Positions 1-14,400 of a stretch of 64,000 nucleotides of DNA are shown here, piece after piece. A program made the translations under genes and the position numbers. Every line of letters begins with the position of its first letter. Positions within the stretch are counted from its first letter, which is position 1. Source of the DNA: Hypoxylon rubiginosum (taxonomy: Eukaryota > Ascomycota > Sordariomycetes > Xylariales > Hypoxylaceae). The notes under the pieces were generated by a model. It was not told the DNA's origin and ran no database searches. It saw nothing but the letters and a program-made list of their open reading frames with translations. The stretch spans positions 806,001-870,000 of the forward strand of contig CADCXA010000025.1 in NCBI GenBank assembly GCA_902806565.1. The letters are read 5' to 3'.

Positions 1-546
1 ATAAAAAAAAAACTTATAAAAATTATATTAAAACTAGAAAAAGTTATAAATAATTAACTGGTATTTAATTTATTTAAAAATATATAAATTAAATTATTAT
101 TTTTAAATATAATTCTTAAAAATAAAATAAAAGAAATATATTTATTTTAATAAAACTAATATAAGTAATAATAATTTAAATTATATTTATATTATTAATA
201 ATAAAAATATAAAAAGTAAATTTATATTTAAATATTAATTAATTTTTTTAAAAAAGCTTTTAATAAATATTTTAATAAATATTTAATAAAATTACTAATA
301 AACTAATAATAAAATTATTTTATTATTTAATAATTTTATTTAAATTTTTAATTTTATTATAAATATTAAAACCGCGAAATATTAATAAGTTATAAAAATA
401 AAAACTAAATATTATAAAATAATATAGTTATAATTTTTTTAAAAAATAATATTTTATTTTAAGTTTTAAAATAAAGTAAATTAAAAGTTTTTATTTAAAA
501 ATAATTTTTTATTATAATAAAAATAAAAGTTTTAATAGTAAAAATA

Positions 547-800
547 AAAGTATTTATAATAATAATAAAAATAAAAATATTTATTATAATAAAAATAAAA
601 ACATTTATAATAAAAAAAATAAATTTATTTATAATAAAAAAATTAAAAACATTTATAATAAAAAAAATATAAACGTTTATAATAAAAAAAAAATAAATAT
701 TTATAATAAAAAAAATAAAAATGTTTATAATAAAAAAAATAAAAACGTTTATAATAATAATAAAAATAAAAATATTTATAATAAAAATAAAAACGTTTAA
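547..800. repeat. degenerate AT minisatellite with CpG decay states
   Basis: About eleven copies of a 21-28 bp unit made of an AAAnnTTTATAATA core followed by an A-rich spacer. The two central bases differ between copies: CG near 674, 745 and 793; CA near 601 and 649; TG near 722; TA near 552, 577, 697 and 772. These are the intact CpG and all products of C-to-T change on one or both strands. Spacer length also varies, so the array expanded before or during decay. Confidence 0.75.
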
Positions 801-3800
801 ATAAATAAAAAAATTATAAAATTTATAAAAATAACAAGTTAAATAAAAAAAAATAATAAAAGTTTAATACACGCCTAATAAAAATAAAATATATAAAAAA
901 AAAAACATTATTTATTAAATTAAAAAAAACTTATTTTATTATTAAAAAAAAACTTAAAAAGTTTTTATTAAATATTTTATAAAAAATTACCAAGTATTTT
1001 ATAATATTAAAAAAAACTAATAATAATAATATAATTATATAATAACTTTAAAATAACATATAAATAATTAAAATAAAAAAAATAAATTTTAAATATTTTA
1101 TATACTAATTATAAAATATTTAATAAATATTTAAAAATATTTATATAATGTTTTTTTTATTATAAATAAATAAATAATATCTAAATAATAAAATAATTTT
1201 AATATATTTAATAATATTTATTATTATAATAATTTAATTTAATTAATATTTTTTAAGTATTTAATAAATATTTAATAAATATTTATAAAATATAAAACCA
1301 ATTTTTATATAAAATACTTTTATTTATTTTTATTAATATATTTATAATTAAATTACTATAATAATTAAGTAATAAAAAAAATTATAATAAAATTTTAAAT
1401 TTAATATATATAATTAATTACTTTTATATTTATTTATAAAATAAAAGTTTATAAAATAAAACATTTAATATATTATAATTAAATATTTATTAAATACTTA
1501 TAAAATATTTTATAAATAGTTAATAAATATTTTATAATAAAAGATAATTAAATATTTTTTACTTTTTATTTTTATTTAAAATTATATCTAGTTTAATTTA
1601 ATTATAATTTTTTTTTTTAAGCTTAAACTTTTATTTTTAATAAATAAGAATTTTATTATAAATATTATTTATTATATTTTTTATTATAAAACTAAAAAAT
1701 ATTAATAAATATTTAATATATATTTTTTAAGTATTTATTAAATATTTATAATAATTTACTTATAATTTTAACTTTTTTTATATTTAAATTTAAATATGTT
1801 ATAAATAAGATTTAATATTTAATATAAAGTAAATGTTTTTAAAATATTAAAAGATTATTAAGTATTTTTAAAAACATTAAAAAACAGTAAAAATTTAATT
1901 ATTTATTTCCTGGCTTTTTATTTATTATTTAATTATTACTAATAAATAATTCTTTTTATTATATTATAAATTAATATTTTATAAATACTTATTTAATATT
2001 TATAAAATATTTTATTAAAATTAAAAGTATTTATTTTATATTTTAATAATATTATTTTATTATATATTTAATAAATAATTTTTTTAATTATATTAAATAT
2101 TATATTATTAATATATATTAATTTATTAAATATAATAAATATTATATTTAACGTTAATTTAAATAATTATAAATACCGGTTTATATTTATTATTAATATA
2201 ATAATTAATATAATAAAACGATTTTATTATATTTATATTTTTAGATATTATATATTAATCGGTTTTATTAATATTAAAATAATATTTTATAAACTTTAAT
2301 ACGATTTTAAGAATTTTTTTATATTTAATTTAAAAGATTATTTTAAAGTAATTACTAGTTAATATGTTTTTAATTAAAATAATATTAATATATATTTAAT
2401 ATTTATTAAGAATTTTATAAATACTTATAAATTATTTTTTTATAAATATTATAATAATTAAACTTTATTTTAACTTTAAATAAATAAATAAAAATATTAT
2501 ATATAAAATTTTAAAATTTTAACGTATATTTTTTTAATAACTTTTTTATATTTTTTTTATAATAAATTTTATAAAAATAAATAAAATATTTATAATAATA
2601 AAGTTATTTATAATATTTTAAATTTAAATATTATAATATAAAATGTTTTTATATTATATATAATTAATATTTATTAAATATTTAATAAATATTTATAAAA
2701 TAATTAATTATAATTAACCTTAAAAAATACTTTATTTTATATTAAATATAAACTTAAAAATATTAATTTTATAAAAATATTTTAATTAAATTTTTTTATT
2801 AATAGTAAAATAAATAATTAAAAAAACATTTTAAAATATAAAAAAGTATATATTAAAGTTTTATAAGTTTATAATTACTTAAAGTATTATTTTAACTATA
2901 AAATAATTAATTTTTAATAAATATTTATTAAATATTTAAAAATTATTTATAAAAAAATAAATAAAAAACTTATATTTTTATAATATTTTATTATAAAAAG
3001 TTTAAATTATTTTAAACTAGCTATTTATAAAATACTTAAAATTTATATTTATTTAAAATAAAATATTTAAAGTTTAAAATAAAAGTAAAAATTATTTAAT
3101 ATAAAATAAAATAATTATAAAATTTATATTATTATTATAAAAAAATTAAATATATTATAAAATAAATAGTTAACTTAATAATAAAATACTAATTAAAAGT
3201 TTATTAAGTATTTACTTTATTTTTATTATTTTTATAATTTAATTTTTATTTATATTATAAAATAAGGCGTGAAAAATTTAAAAAATAATATATAACTTAT
3301 TTTTAGTAAATAATATAATATAAAACATTATTATTAATAAAATAAAAATAAATTTTAATAAGTATTTAACTATTAAACTTTTTTAAAAACTTTTAATATA
3401 TTTTATTTTTAAGAAAAGTTTTTAATATAATTAATATATATTTAAAAAATAATTATTTAAAACTTTATAATTTATTAAAAAATTTATTATAATTATTTAA
3501 CTTATAAATATATTAAATAAACCGTTATATTAAGCTTTTAAATTTATAATTTAAAGTAAATAAAAAGTGTTTATATTTATTATAAATTAAAAAAAAAAAC
3601 TATAAATATTTTTTATAATTATATAAAATATATTATTTAAATATTATATTATATTTAAAAAATATTAATTATAAAAAAGTATTAATAATGTGAAATATAT
3701 TTAATAAAATATTAATAAATTTTTAAAAAATACTTATAAAATACTTTTTAAATTTATTATATAATTTATTTTTTTTAAATATTTTAATAATTATCTTATA

Positions 3801-5606
3801 ATATTTATTTATATTTTAAATAAACTTTTAAAGTTTAAGATTATTTTAAATAATATTCTTTTAATTTTATTATTTAATTATACGTTTAATTATAATTTAA
3901 TATTTTATTAAATAAGTAAAAATATATTAAAAAAAATATATATATTATAAAATCTTTTTTAATAATTTATTAAAATATTAATAAAAAAATTAATAAATAT
4001 TTAATAAGTAATTTATAAATATTTATATTATTATTTATTATTTATTTATAACTTAATATATATTTAATATATTTTTATATTATTATTTTATTTTATTTAT
4101 TATTAAAAAAGAATTTAAATTTTAAGGTTTTATAATATAATTTAAATATATTAAAAACTTTAAATACTTTTTATATAAAAATAACTATTTTAAATAAAAT
4201 TAAATACTTTTTATATATTTAATTAATCTTTATAAATATATTTTAAAAAAAGTTATTTTTAAAGATATATATATAATAAAAATTATAAATATTTAAATAT
4301 AAATATAAATAAATTTTAATATTATTATATTAATATATATAATATATTATAACGGTATTATTTAATAAATTAATTATTTTAACCTTTATTAAATATTTTT
4401 AATATATTAAATATTATATTTAAAAAATAAAAATTAATTAAATATTTAATAAATACTTTTTAACTATTATATAAAATCACTTATATTTTTTTAAAATATA
4501 TTTTAAATAACTTTATTAAATATTTTAATAAAATATATATAAAATATTTTATTTAAATTAGTTTTTAAATAAATTAAAAACATTAAAATTATATAAATAT
4601 AATAAATATAAATAACAATATTTTAATATATTAATATATTATTAATTAATTATTTATTATTTAATATTAATCGTAAAATACTTAAAAAAAGCTCGATAAA
4701 ATTAAAATATTTTATTAAGTTATTTATATTTTTATTATTTATTAATATTATTTAATTTTAAATAATTATTAAATTAATTATTAAATATTTATATTAATTA
4801 ATATTAATTTAAATTATAAAATTAAATAAAACATTTATTTATAATTTTAAAAAAATAAATATTTTAACTTAATAATTTATAAATAATTAATAAATATATT
4901 TTAACTTATTATTAATATTTAAATTAAAGTTTATTATTTAATATATTTTTAATATAATTAAATTAAATAATTTAATAAAATTAAATTATTATTAAATTTT
5001 TATATTAATAAATATAATATATAAATAAATATAAAAACTTATATTAATTTAATAATTAATTATTTATTAAATATTTATTAATTATTTTATAATAAACTTT
5101 TATATTTTAATAATTAAATTAATAGTTAAATTAACAGTTAATTATATTTATTATTATATTTTATTTAATTTTATTATTAATAAATTTATTATAAAGTTTA
5201 ATAAATAATTAATAAGTATTTATTAAATAAATTAATATAAGTAAAATATTTTATTAAATAAATAAATAAAAAAAAAAAAATTTTATAATATATAATAATA
5301 ATATTTTAATAAATTTATAATAATAATATTTTAATAAATATTTATTTAATTATATAATTAATTTATATAAATAAAACCATTAAAATAAAAATAATTAATT
5401 AAATATAAAAAAGTTATTAAATATTTTATTAATAAATGTTAAAATTAATTATAAAATTATAGTTAAGTTAAATTTTAATAATTAATAATCGGTATTTTAT
5501 TATATATAAATAAATAAGTTAATAATTAAATTTAAAATAAATTAATAATTAAATAAGTTATATTTTTATATAATTTATTAGTAAAAATATATATTATATA
5601 ATAAAT

Positions 5607-5788
5607 TATTAAATAATAAAAAGTTATTTTAAAAAACTTATTTAAGTTTTATATATAAACTAATAACCAGAGTTATAATAATTTTATTATAAGGTTATTT
5701 TAAAGAATTATAAAAACATATATAATTAAAAAATATATATTTAATATATATAATTAACCTTTTAATTAAATATATATATTATTTAATA
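5607..5788 (+). repeat. 5' LTR of the copia-type relic
   Basis: Aligns without gaps to 11234-11415. There are 23 differences in 182 bp and every one is a transition (A/G or T/C). In 19 of the 23 this copy carries the A or T, so it is the more heavily mutated LTR. A run of alternating CA in the partner is alternating TA here (around 5734-5740). Confidence 0.85.
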
Positions 5789-8700
5789 ATTAAAAGTTTT
5801 ATTTTATTTAAAAATTAAAAAGTTATATATAAATAATAATATATAATTTTTAATTAATTAAAAATTATAAAATTATAAAATAATTATATTAATAAAACTT
5901 TTTATAACTTAAATTTAACTAATAATAAAAAAGATAATATATTAAAAACAGTAAAAAAAAAGGTTTTTTATAACAGTTTAATTAACTGGGAATAATAAAA
6001 TAAAAAGTTTTAAATAAAAACTATTAATTTAAAATTTTAAAAATATATTAATTTTATAAAAACGTTAAAATAACTAAAAAAGCTATTTTAACTAAATATT
6101 AATAACTATTTAAAAAAAGTTTAATAAATAATATAAAATTTATCGAATAATAATTTTTAAATTACGATAAATAAAAATTAAAAAAAATAAATTAAAATAA
6201 ATAGAAAATTTATAAATCTAATAAAAATAATAAAAAAAAATAAAGTTATTTACAAGGAAAATTAAACTTTTTATAATTATAATTATAAGATTTATTAAAT
6301 TTATTAATAAATAATTAAAAAATTAAAAAACTAAGTTATTAATTTTATATTTTTAAATTATTAAAATATATATTTTAATTTAATAAATATTTTATATAAA
6401 TAATATAAAAAACTATTTATTATTAATAAAATATATAATAATTAATTAAAGTTATAAACTTAAAAATAATATAAAAAAACAATATAATAATTAATAAAAA
6501 TACTTAAAAACTTTAAAATATAAATAATTAAATAAAAATTAATTATTATAAATATAAAAATAAAAAGTTTTATAAATATTATTAATAATTAACTACTAAT
6601 AAAAAATTTTAAAGTTATATTTAATAACGTTTTAAATAATTAAATAACTAATTATAAACTATTAAATATTAATAAAATTAAAAATAATATATTTAGTTAT
6701 TTAAATATAATAATTATTTTATATAAATATATATTTTTATAATTAACTTTTATATAATTTTATTTTATAAAAAAAGTATTTGTTATTTAATTTAATAATA
6801 TAAAATCTAATTATAATAAAAATTTAAATATTAAGTTAAAATAAAAAAAAAACACCACTTTTAAACTTTTTAATTAATTAAAATAAAATAAAAATAATAA
6901 AAACCACGGTAAATTATAAAGCTAAAATAGTTTAAATAAACAAGTTAAATTAATTAAAAAAAAACAAATTAATATATTTATTAATTACTTATAAAAAACT
7001 AACATTTTATATTTAGTTTATTATAATTATTATAAAATTATTAATTACTAGTATATTATTAAAAATAAAGTTTTAAAAAACTAAACTTTAAATTTCACTA
7101 TAAAAAAAATAATTAAACATAAAATAACTAAAAATAATATATTTATTAAGCTAATTAAAAAAATAAAAAAAAAGTTATTTATATAAAATAAAAATTAATT
7201 AGTTTAAATAATTAAAAAAATAAAAAAAACATTTTTAATTTTATAAGTTATATTTAAAATTAATATTTATTTTTTAAAAAACTTAATAATTTTAAACTTA
7301 AAAACTATTATTTATATTTTTAATTAATTTAACCGATTTTTATTATATTAAATAATATATATTAAAAACGTGATTTTTATAAAAAATTTAATTATATTTA
7401 TATAAAAATATAAAAAAATAAATATACGTTTAAAAAATCTAAAAAAAGTAAAACTTTTATAATTATAAAAAATAATATACTATAAAAAATTTATTTATAA
7501 TATAATATTATTAAGGTTTTTAAAAAAAATAAAATATTAATAAAACTATAAAAATATAAATAACTACTTATAAAAAAAAAAATAATTTTATTTTATATAT
7601 TATTATTAATAAATAAAATTAATATATTTTAAAGGATTTTTTTAAAAACTTTATTAATTATTTATTTTATATAAAAAGCGTTAAATTTAACAGTTAAATA
7701 AAATAACTTTTAAATATAATAACTAATAAATTATAATATTTATAATTTAGTTATTTAAAATTAAAAGCTTTTAATTATATAATTAATTATTTTTAAAAAG
7801 TAAAAATTAAAAAATTTAACCTAATTAAAAAAACTAATTAAATTATTATAATAAAATATAATATATATAATTATAAAAAAACTAAAAAACTTAATTATTA
7901 TAAGCGTTATAAATAATTAAATAAGTTAAATAAACATTTAATTATTAATTTTTATAACTTAAAAATAAACTTTTAAAAATATTAATATATAATATTAATT
8001 ATTAATAAATATATAAAATAAACTTAAAACTTTTATCTTAAAAATTATATTTTAAACTTAATTATTAAAATTTTAAATTAGATATTTAAAATTATTTAAA
8101 AATAATATTAATTTAATATTAAAACTATTAAATATAATAATAAACTAATAATAAAAAAACATATTATATAAAATTATATTTAATAAATATATTATATTAA
8201 ACTTAAGTTTTTAATATTAAATATATAAAATTAAAATAAAAACGTTAAACACTTGGAAAATATAATTAAATAAAAAACTTAAATAATAAAAATAAAATTA
8301 AAACTTTTAAATTTTTTATAAATAAAGATTTTTAAAGCTACTACTTATTTTTATAATCGTATTTTTAAGTATAATTTTAACTGGTAATTTTTATATAAAT
8401 ATTTTTATATTTATTTAATTTTTAAAAATAATATAGTTACTAATAAAAAATTATATTAAATTTATTTAAAAATATATAAATATAAGGTATTTACGTTTAT
8501 TATAAAAATAAAGTAAAAATAAAACCAACGTTAATATTTTAATTTAAAAATATAAATAAACTATTTAATAAATTATAACTTTATAAATATTTATAATATT
8601 TAAGTTTTTATATTAAAACAAATTATTAAAATATAAAATATTATATTTAATAAAAATATTATATTTAATAAAGATATTTTATTTTTAAAAAATAATTTAT

Positions 8701-9896
8701 TATATATAATAAAAAAAAATATTTAAAACCTAGTTAACTAAGTTATTATTTTATAAAACGTAAAAAAAAAAATTAATTTAAGGTTATTAGTTTTTAAAAA
8801 AAATAAAATAAAAATAAAAATACTAATAAAAAATAAAAACAAATAAAACCGTAAAATAAATAGTAATAATAAAAAATATAATAATAAAAAAATTAAAAAG
8901 CTTAATTATTTTTATATTAAAGTTATATTTATATTATATTTTATTTTTAATATTATTTTTTTATTAGTTATTTTATTATTTATTATAATAATAAAAAAAA
9001 AGTTAAACGTTATAAATTATATTTTTTTAAATATAAATATAAAAGAAAAATTAAATGTTATAAATTATATTTCCTTAAATATAATTAAAAAACTAAAATT
9101 AAATATTATAAATTACGTTTTTTATAATAAAATAAAAAAAACAAAATTAAATATTATAAATTACATTTTTTAAAATAAAAATATAAGAAACGTTATTTTA
9201 ATAAATCAAGTTATAATTTTTAACACGCTTTTAAAATAAACTAAAAAAAATTTATTTATTTTTTATTTTAAAGCTATAAATTATATAATAAGTTAAAAAG
9301 CCACGTTTAATATAAAATATTTAATTTTAACAATAAAATTAATATATAAAAAACCAATAAACAAGGTATAAATAATATAAATAATATATTATTTATAACG
9401 TTATTTTATAAATTAAATAAATTTAAATTTAATATTACATTTAGAATTATATAAATTTAAAAAGTTATAAAAACTTTTATAAAAAAAGTAAAAAATCTAT
9501 AAAAAGGATTTATTATTTTTTTTAAAGATTTATAAAAAGTTATAAAATTATATTTTAAAATAAAAATTTAAAAAAACTAAGAAATTATATTTAAATAACT
9601 ATAAAAAAATAAACTTTTAAGTTAAATATAAATAATAAACTATTAATAATAAATAAATTTTAAACTATATATAAATATATATATATAAATTTAATAAATA
9701 TAAATAATTTATAAAATATAAAATAAGGTTAATAATTTAAAAAAACTAATAAACTAAAAACAAATATTTAAATATTTACGTTTTAATATTAACTAGAAAA
9801 TTATTTTAAATTTTTATTATAATTATAATAAGATTCGATTTTAAGTTAATTTAATATAATATAATTAACGTATTTATAAATATAAATTTAAATAAA

Positions 9897-10115
9897 GAAA
9901 TTTATATAAAAATATTTTTAAAATACTAAAAATATTAAACTATTTTATATTTATTAAAAACGTTATATAAATTAAAAGAATTTTTTATATTTTAATAAAA
10001 AAAGCTAATTAAAACACTTATAAAATTAGGTTTTTTAATTGTTTTTTATAAGTTTTACTACTTTTTTAAAAACGAAATATTAATTTTTTTTTATATTAAT
10101 AATATTATTTTTATA
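9897..10115 (+). pseudogene. reverse transcriptase relic (Ty1/copia pol)
   Basis: One reading frame starting at 9897 runs about 70 codons without an indel and matches the spacing of the copia RT core despite several internal stops. An LY-x-LK segment lies at about 9963-9977 where family members have LYGLKQ, a KLGF-like stretch at about 10023, and FFY-I-N-N at 10086-10103 where active enzymes have the catalytic YVDD. Both Asp codons and the Val codon are explained by G-to-A change (GAT to AAT, GTT to ATT). The catalytic aspartates are gone, so the product would be dead even without the stops. The assignment rests on my reading of motif order, not on a search. Confidence 0.72.
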
Positions 10116-11233
10116 TATTAAAGTTATAAATAATAAATAATAAATATAATAATATTATAATTATAAAAGAAATATTAATTTATAAATAAAAATAACTTAT
10201 AGTAATTTCTTAAAATTAAAATAATTAAAAACTAAAATAAAAAACTAATTTAGTTTTTTTAATTTTTATATATAAATAAGTTAAATAAACTATTAATAAA
10301 TAAAAAACTAAGAATTATTTTTTTAATTTTTATAAAAAATAAAAAACTATTACTTTTATTAAAATTAGTTTTTTTATAATTTATTTAATAATATTAATAA
10401 AAAATTAAATTAATATTATATATAATAATAATTATATATTTTAATATTACTTTTATAATTTTTTAACTAGTTAAATTTAATATAAATTTTAATAATAAAT
10501 ATTATTTTAAAACTAATTAATTAATTTAATATTTTTTTATTATTTAATATTTATTTTTATAATATAAATATATTAATATATTTAAAGTAACTAATAATAT
10601 TTTATTTATTAATAACATTTTTAATTAAAAAAATTTATAAATATATATAATAAAACTATTTAAAAAAATAATTAAATAACATATAAATAAATAAAATATA
10701 ATAATTATTTTTATAATAAAAATAAAATTATTATTTTTTATATAAATTATAAAAAAAGTTATATTTATATTATATTTAATTATAAAATTTAATATAAATT
10801 TAAATAATTTAAAAATTATAATATATTATAATAATAAATAAATAATTAAATTAATATATATAAATATTATATTATTTTAAATTAAATTATAATATATAAA
10901 TATTTATAATTATTAATTATAATAAAAAATACTTATAAATTAAATTAAAATTACTTATATTTTTATAAAAAATATAATAATAAATAATTTTATTAAGGTA
11001 TTTATTATAAAAGAATTTATTATATTTATTTAATAATTAAACTTAATAAATATATAAAAAAAAATTAAATTTAAACGGATTTATAAACTTATAAAAAAAA
11101 ATTTTAATAAAATAAAAAACTTTTTATTTAATAAAAAAAATAATATATATATAATTAATAATTAAAAAACATTAAAAAATAAGTTTTAATTATTTAAGCT
11201 TTTTTATTAAAAATAAATAAGTTTAAAAAAATA

Positions 11234-11415
11234 TATTAAATAATAAAAGGTTATTTTAAAAAACTTATTTAAATTTTACGTATAAGCTAATAACCAAAGT
11301 TATAATAACTTTATTATAAAGTTATTTTAAAGAATTATAAGAATATATATAATTAAAAAACACACACTTAATACATATAATTAACCCTTTAATTGAATAC
11401 ACACGTTATCTGATA
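11234..11415 (+). repeat. 3' LTR of the copia-type relic
   Basis: Partner of 5607-5788. It is less RIP-mutated, especially in its last 50 bp, where CACACAC-type sequence survives. It abuts the edge of the AT island: normal-composition DNA begins within about 20 bp. Confidence 0.85.
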
Positions 11416-11420
11416 TAAAT

Positions 11421-14400
11421 ATATAAATAATTTACTAGGGGGGACCCCCAAATAGCGAGGATGGCTGTTGAAAGGAGAAATTCCCGGCCGATAATGCGCG
11501 GCGCATGCACGCAACTGCAGCAGCTAAGACAGTTCAACAAGACGTCAACCATGAGAGCACCTGGGCACCCTGTAATTGAAGGCCGGTGGTTTTATGGCCG
11601 AGAGTGAAAGAAGCGTGTCTGTAACCAATGAGCCAATTAGAATTCTTAGTCTTAGAATTGAAAGCCCCTATCCCCACCTCCTAATAGGGTAACTCTCTAG
11701 TATCCTCGATCCCTGAATCTTTTTACTTCTTAAGCAGCCAGGCAGCTTGCCACGCCTCCGCTAACACACCTGGGCGGTTTAAAGCCTAGCCAATTGTAGC
11801 ATTGCTGCTCTAAGATGGTACCTTGGAAAACCTCACCTGCTCGCGGCCGATAGCTGTGGGATTTAAATGTCCGATTTGGTTCCGCGGCGGGTAATGGGTC
11901 CATGGGTCCTATAATACGGCCCACGCTTCTGAATTTGGTCCTTTGGCCCTTTGACCCTTTGGCCCTTTGGTGCCCCCTTTGGCCCCCCCTTGGACCCAAT
12001 GACGAGCATGATGAGCGAACATGATGAGCAAAGACGAACAGGACGAGACACGAGCTCTGCATATTACCAAGTAGAGTTTTATTTTCTCCAAATTGGCACG
12101 CAGATAATGCATTCGTCATGCATCACAGCAATAAATAACGCGTTTCTTACCCCGAGACCGAGGAGCACTGAGGTAACTAGACAGAGACTGGCGCCTGTTA
12201 AATCCTGCAAATGTCCTGCAAATGTTCCTGCAAGTCCTGCGTGTCCTGCGTGCTGACCTAAACGTTGGAAACCCAACAGAGCCAACGGGGACCCTTGACG
12301 GAGCCAAGAACTATCGATGGGATCCATTCCTGTCTCCACACGCTAATGATACCCCGGAGGCTCTAAATTGTTGTACTATGTAGGTACCTACATAGGGGGG
12401 GATGGATGGGGGGGGATCCCCGCTATTATTTATCAATCAGATCAGTTACATTCTTCTTCTTTCTTCACATCCATCGCTAAGAATATCTTAGAATACCCTT
12501 AACTCATCAAACTCGGTTCTTCCCCGTTGCGACCTCGACTACGGGACTATGGAGGGATCGAATCTAATCTGCTCTGCTCTGCTCCGCGCTTTTCACTCGT
12601 CACTCTAACACTACGTAACAAGAACAGACCGCCAATGCGGAGTGATGGCATAGTCATAAACACGATACGTCGCGGACATCTAACCACATTGAAACCTATA
12701 GGCGAGTTCTCCGTGATTGCGTCAGTCCCATGATGGTTGCCCCGTCCGGACGTCGGATATGTCGTTGAACAAACGTTGGAGACTGCAATGTGTCACGAGA
12801 CCGTTAGGAACTATAGATACATTACCTATGTACGTAGGCTAGCATATACCTACCTACATGTAGGTAGTGTAAAGTTGAACAGAATCAAGAGACTACATGT
12901 ACGTACATACCTTCTTATGTGTCCTCCGAGTCGCTTGTTACTACTGTCTTGGACTGTAGTTAAGAGCACTACGACTACGACAATGGCGTTTCATGTGGAT
13001 ATCTTGTAGTCGTGTACTGGTAGCCTAACCAGTAGGCGTTTCTATCTCGCTAGCGCCTGGATATCATATAATGACAAACAGCTGAGATATAAAAAAACGT
13101 GGATACGTCGATTCTTCAGCTACGGAACGCAGGGAAGTTAAGTAAGCTAACACAAAGTAGGGCGCCTCGTGAGTTGCATTTTTAGAACTACGCTAAGTAC
13201 CTAGGTACATACTTAAGGTAGGGTGGTCCACTTGCATATATGCCCCTGACAGACTTGGGGAATGAGTAAGCTAAGACCAATTATGAATATACGCCATGTA
13301 CCTAGTAGCTACATAGTATAGTGTGCGGGGGAAACTCGGTATCCTTAGCATCCTTAGCTCGACACTTGTCAGGAATGACTTTCAGGATTTAGGACTTAGG
13401 ACTCGGATTTCAGCTATGAAATCACAAGACCACGAGACCTTTCCACAAGGCCCGGATATCGAAGTTACGAATTTCCAGTCATTTCAATTATTGAATGATT
13501 CTCGTCTGTCTCCTTGGGAGGTAGCAACGTAGGGTTACCTGTTGAAAAAAAACCGAAAATGGATACCGTATAGACCCACTTCAGGTTTATCCTCCAGTCT
13601 TCGAGAGACGTCTGGATGGCTCAGCATGCTCCAGCAGGGCTTAGTGGCTGGGTACCTAGGTAGGAGAAGCAATCTGGATGAGTCCAGTCTATCAATTGCT
13701 CGATAGAGGTAGGCCTTTAGGGTAAACTCCCCACTGTTCACCAATAGGAGATCTGATATTGACATTTCCATAGTACCGCACGCCTACACTATGTATTTTA
13801 TAGCATCAAGTGACTATCGACGTAAACTGTACTATCAAAGACATCGGTAACCGAAGCTATAGCCATCGGTCAAGCCTTGATGTTTGTCTTTGTCTTGGAG
13901 TATTCTTTTTTTTTTTTTAATCTTTAGGTAGGTATACATGTAGGTGCTACTATGTACTGTTCAAGTATTAGGTATGAGGAATATCTAACCTATCACACAT
14001 TCATACCTCATCTCATAACTCATCTCATATCTCATAGTCGTTTACGGGGATAGGGGAATGGTGGTGCTGCTGACGGTGTACAGATTTCTCCGTCTACTGT
14101 ACCATAGTATCCACGATTACATCTGGTATGTACTTACAGGTTAGTATGTTGGTATCGTACTTCGTACCGCATGCACCTTTGGTTATACCCCGGCTCCCTG
14201 CCCCCCCCTCGAGAAAGACACACACAGATCCACATCCACATACCCACCACAGCCCATTACCCACATATCCACGTACCCACATAATCCACACATGGATACA
14301 CCCTAACATGGATACATCCTAACGTCCTAACCTCCACTCATAAATCTCCATCACCTTGAACTGCACTGGCTCACTGGTTAGTCTCATTTACCCCACAATG

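Larger units (their letters stand above)
5607..11415 (+). mobile_element. RIP-inactivated Ty1/copia-type LTR retrotransposon
   Basis: A 5.8-kb element bounded by two direct repeats of 182 bp (5607-5788 and 11234-11415) at a constant offset of 5627 with no indels. The pentamer TAAAT lies directly outside both ends (5602-5606 and 11416-11420), consistent with a 5-bp target-site duplication, although TAAAT is a common word in this composition. The LTR ends read TA...TA, as expected if canonical TG...CA termini were themselves hit by RIP. An A-run at 11225-11231 sits where a polypurine tract belongs for a plus-strand element. A reverse-transcriptase relic lies at about 9897-10115 in the same orientation. 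Length, short LTRs and the YxDD context favour Ty1/copia. It is full of stops and not functional. I did not recognise gag, protease or integrase. Confidence 0.85.
1..11420. repeat. AT-rich RIP-degraded island 1
   Basis: The stretch is almost pure A and T, with scattered single C and G residues and no credible open frame on either strand. CpA and TpG are scarce and TpA is very common, the expected footprint of RIP, which turns CpA into TpA on both strands of duplicated DNA. The right edge is sharp: near 11415-11440 the composition changes within a few tens of bases to normal sequence. The right half is one LTR retrotransposon (5607-11415). The left half (1-5606) presumably holds older or truncated repeats, but I could not identify a family there. 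Such islands are usually heterochromatic in ascomycetes; that is inference here. Confidence 0.9.

Noticed and set aside
11405..12455. Inverted similarity between the island 1 edge (ATAAATAAT...GGGGGGACCCCC) and 12408-12452 (GGGGATCCCC...ATTATTTAT), suggesting a 1-kb element with terminal inverted repeats or a solo LTR
   Set aside because: The match is short, gapped and dominated by G/C and AT runs; part of the left arm belongs to the copia LTR. Not enough to call an element.
12527..13009. Two adjacent short plus-strand open frames in the gene-poor region
   Set aside because: No domain, no plausible splice joining, and they include the dispersed palindromes; treated as random.
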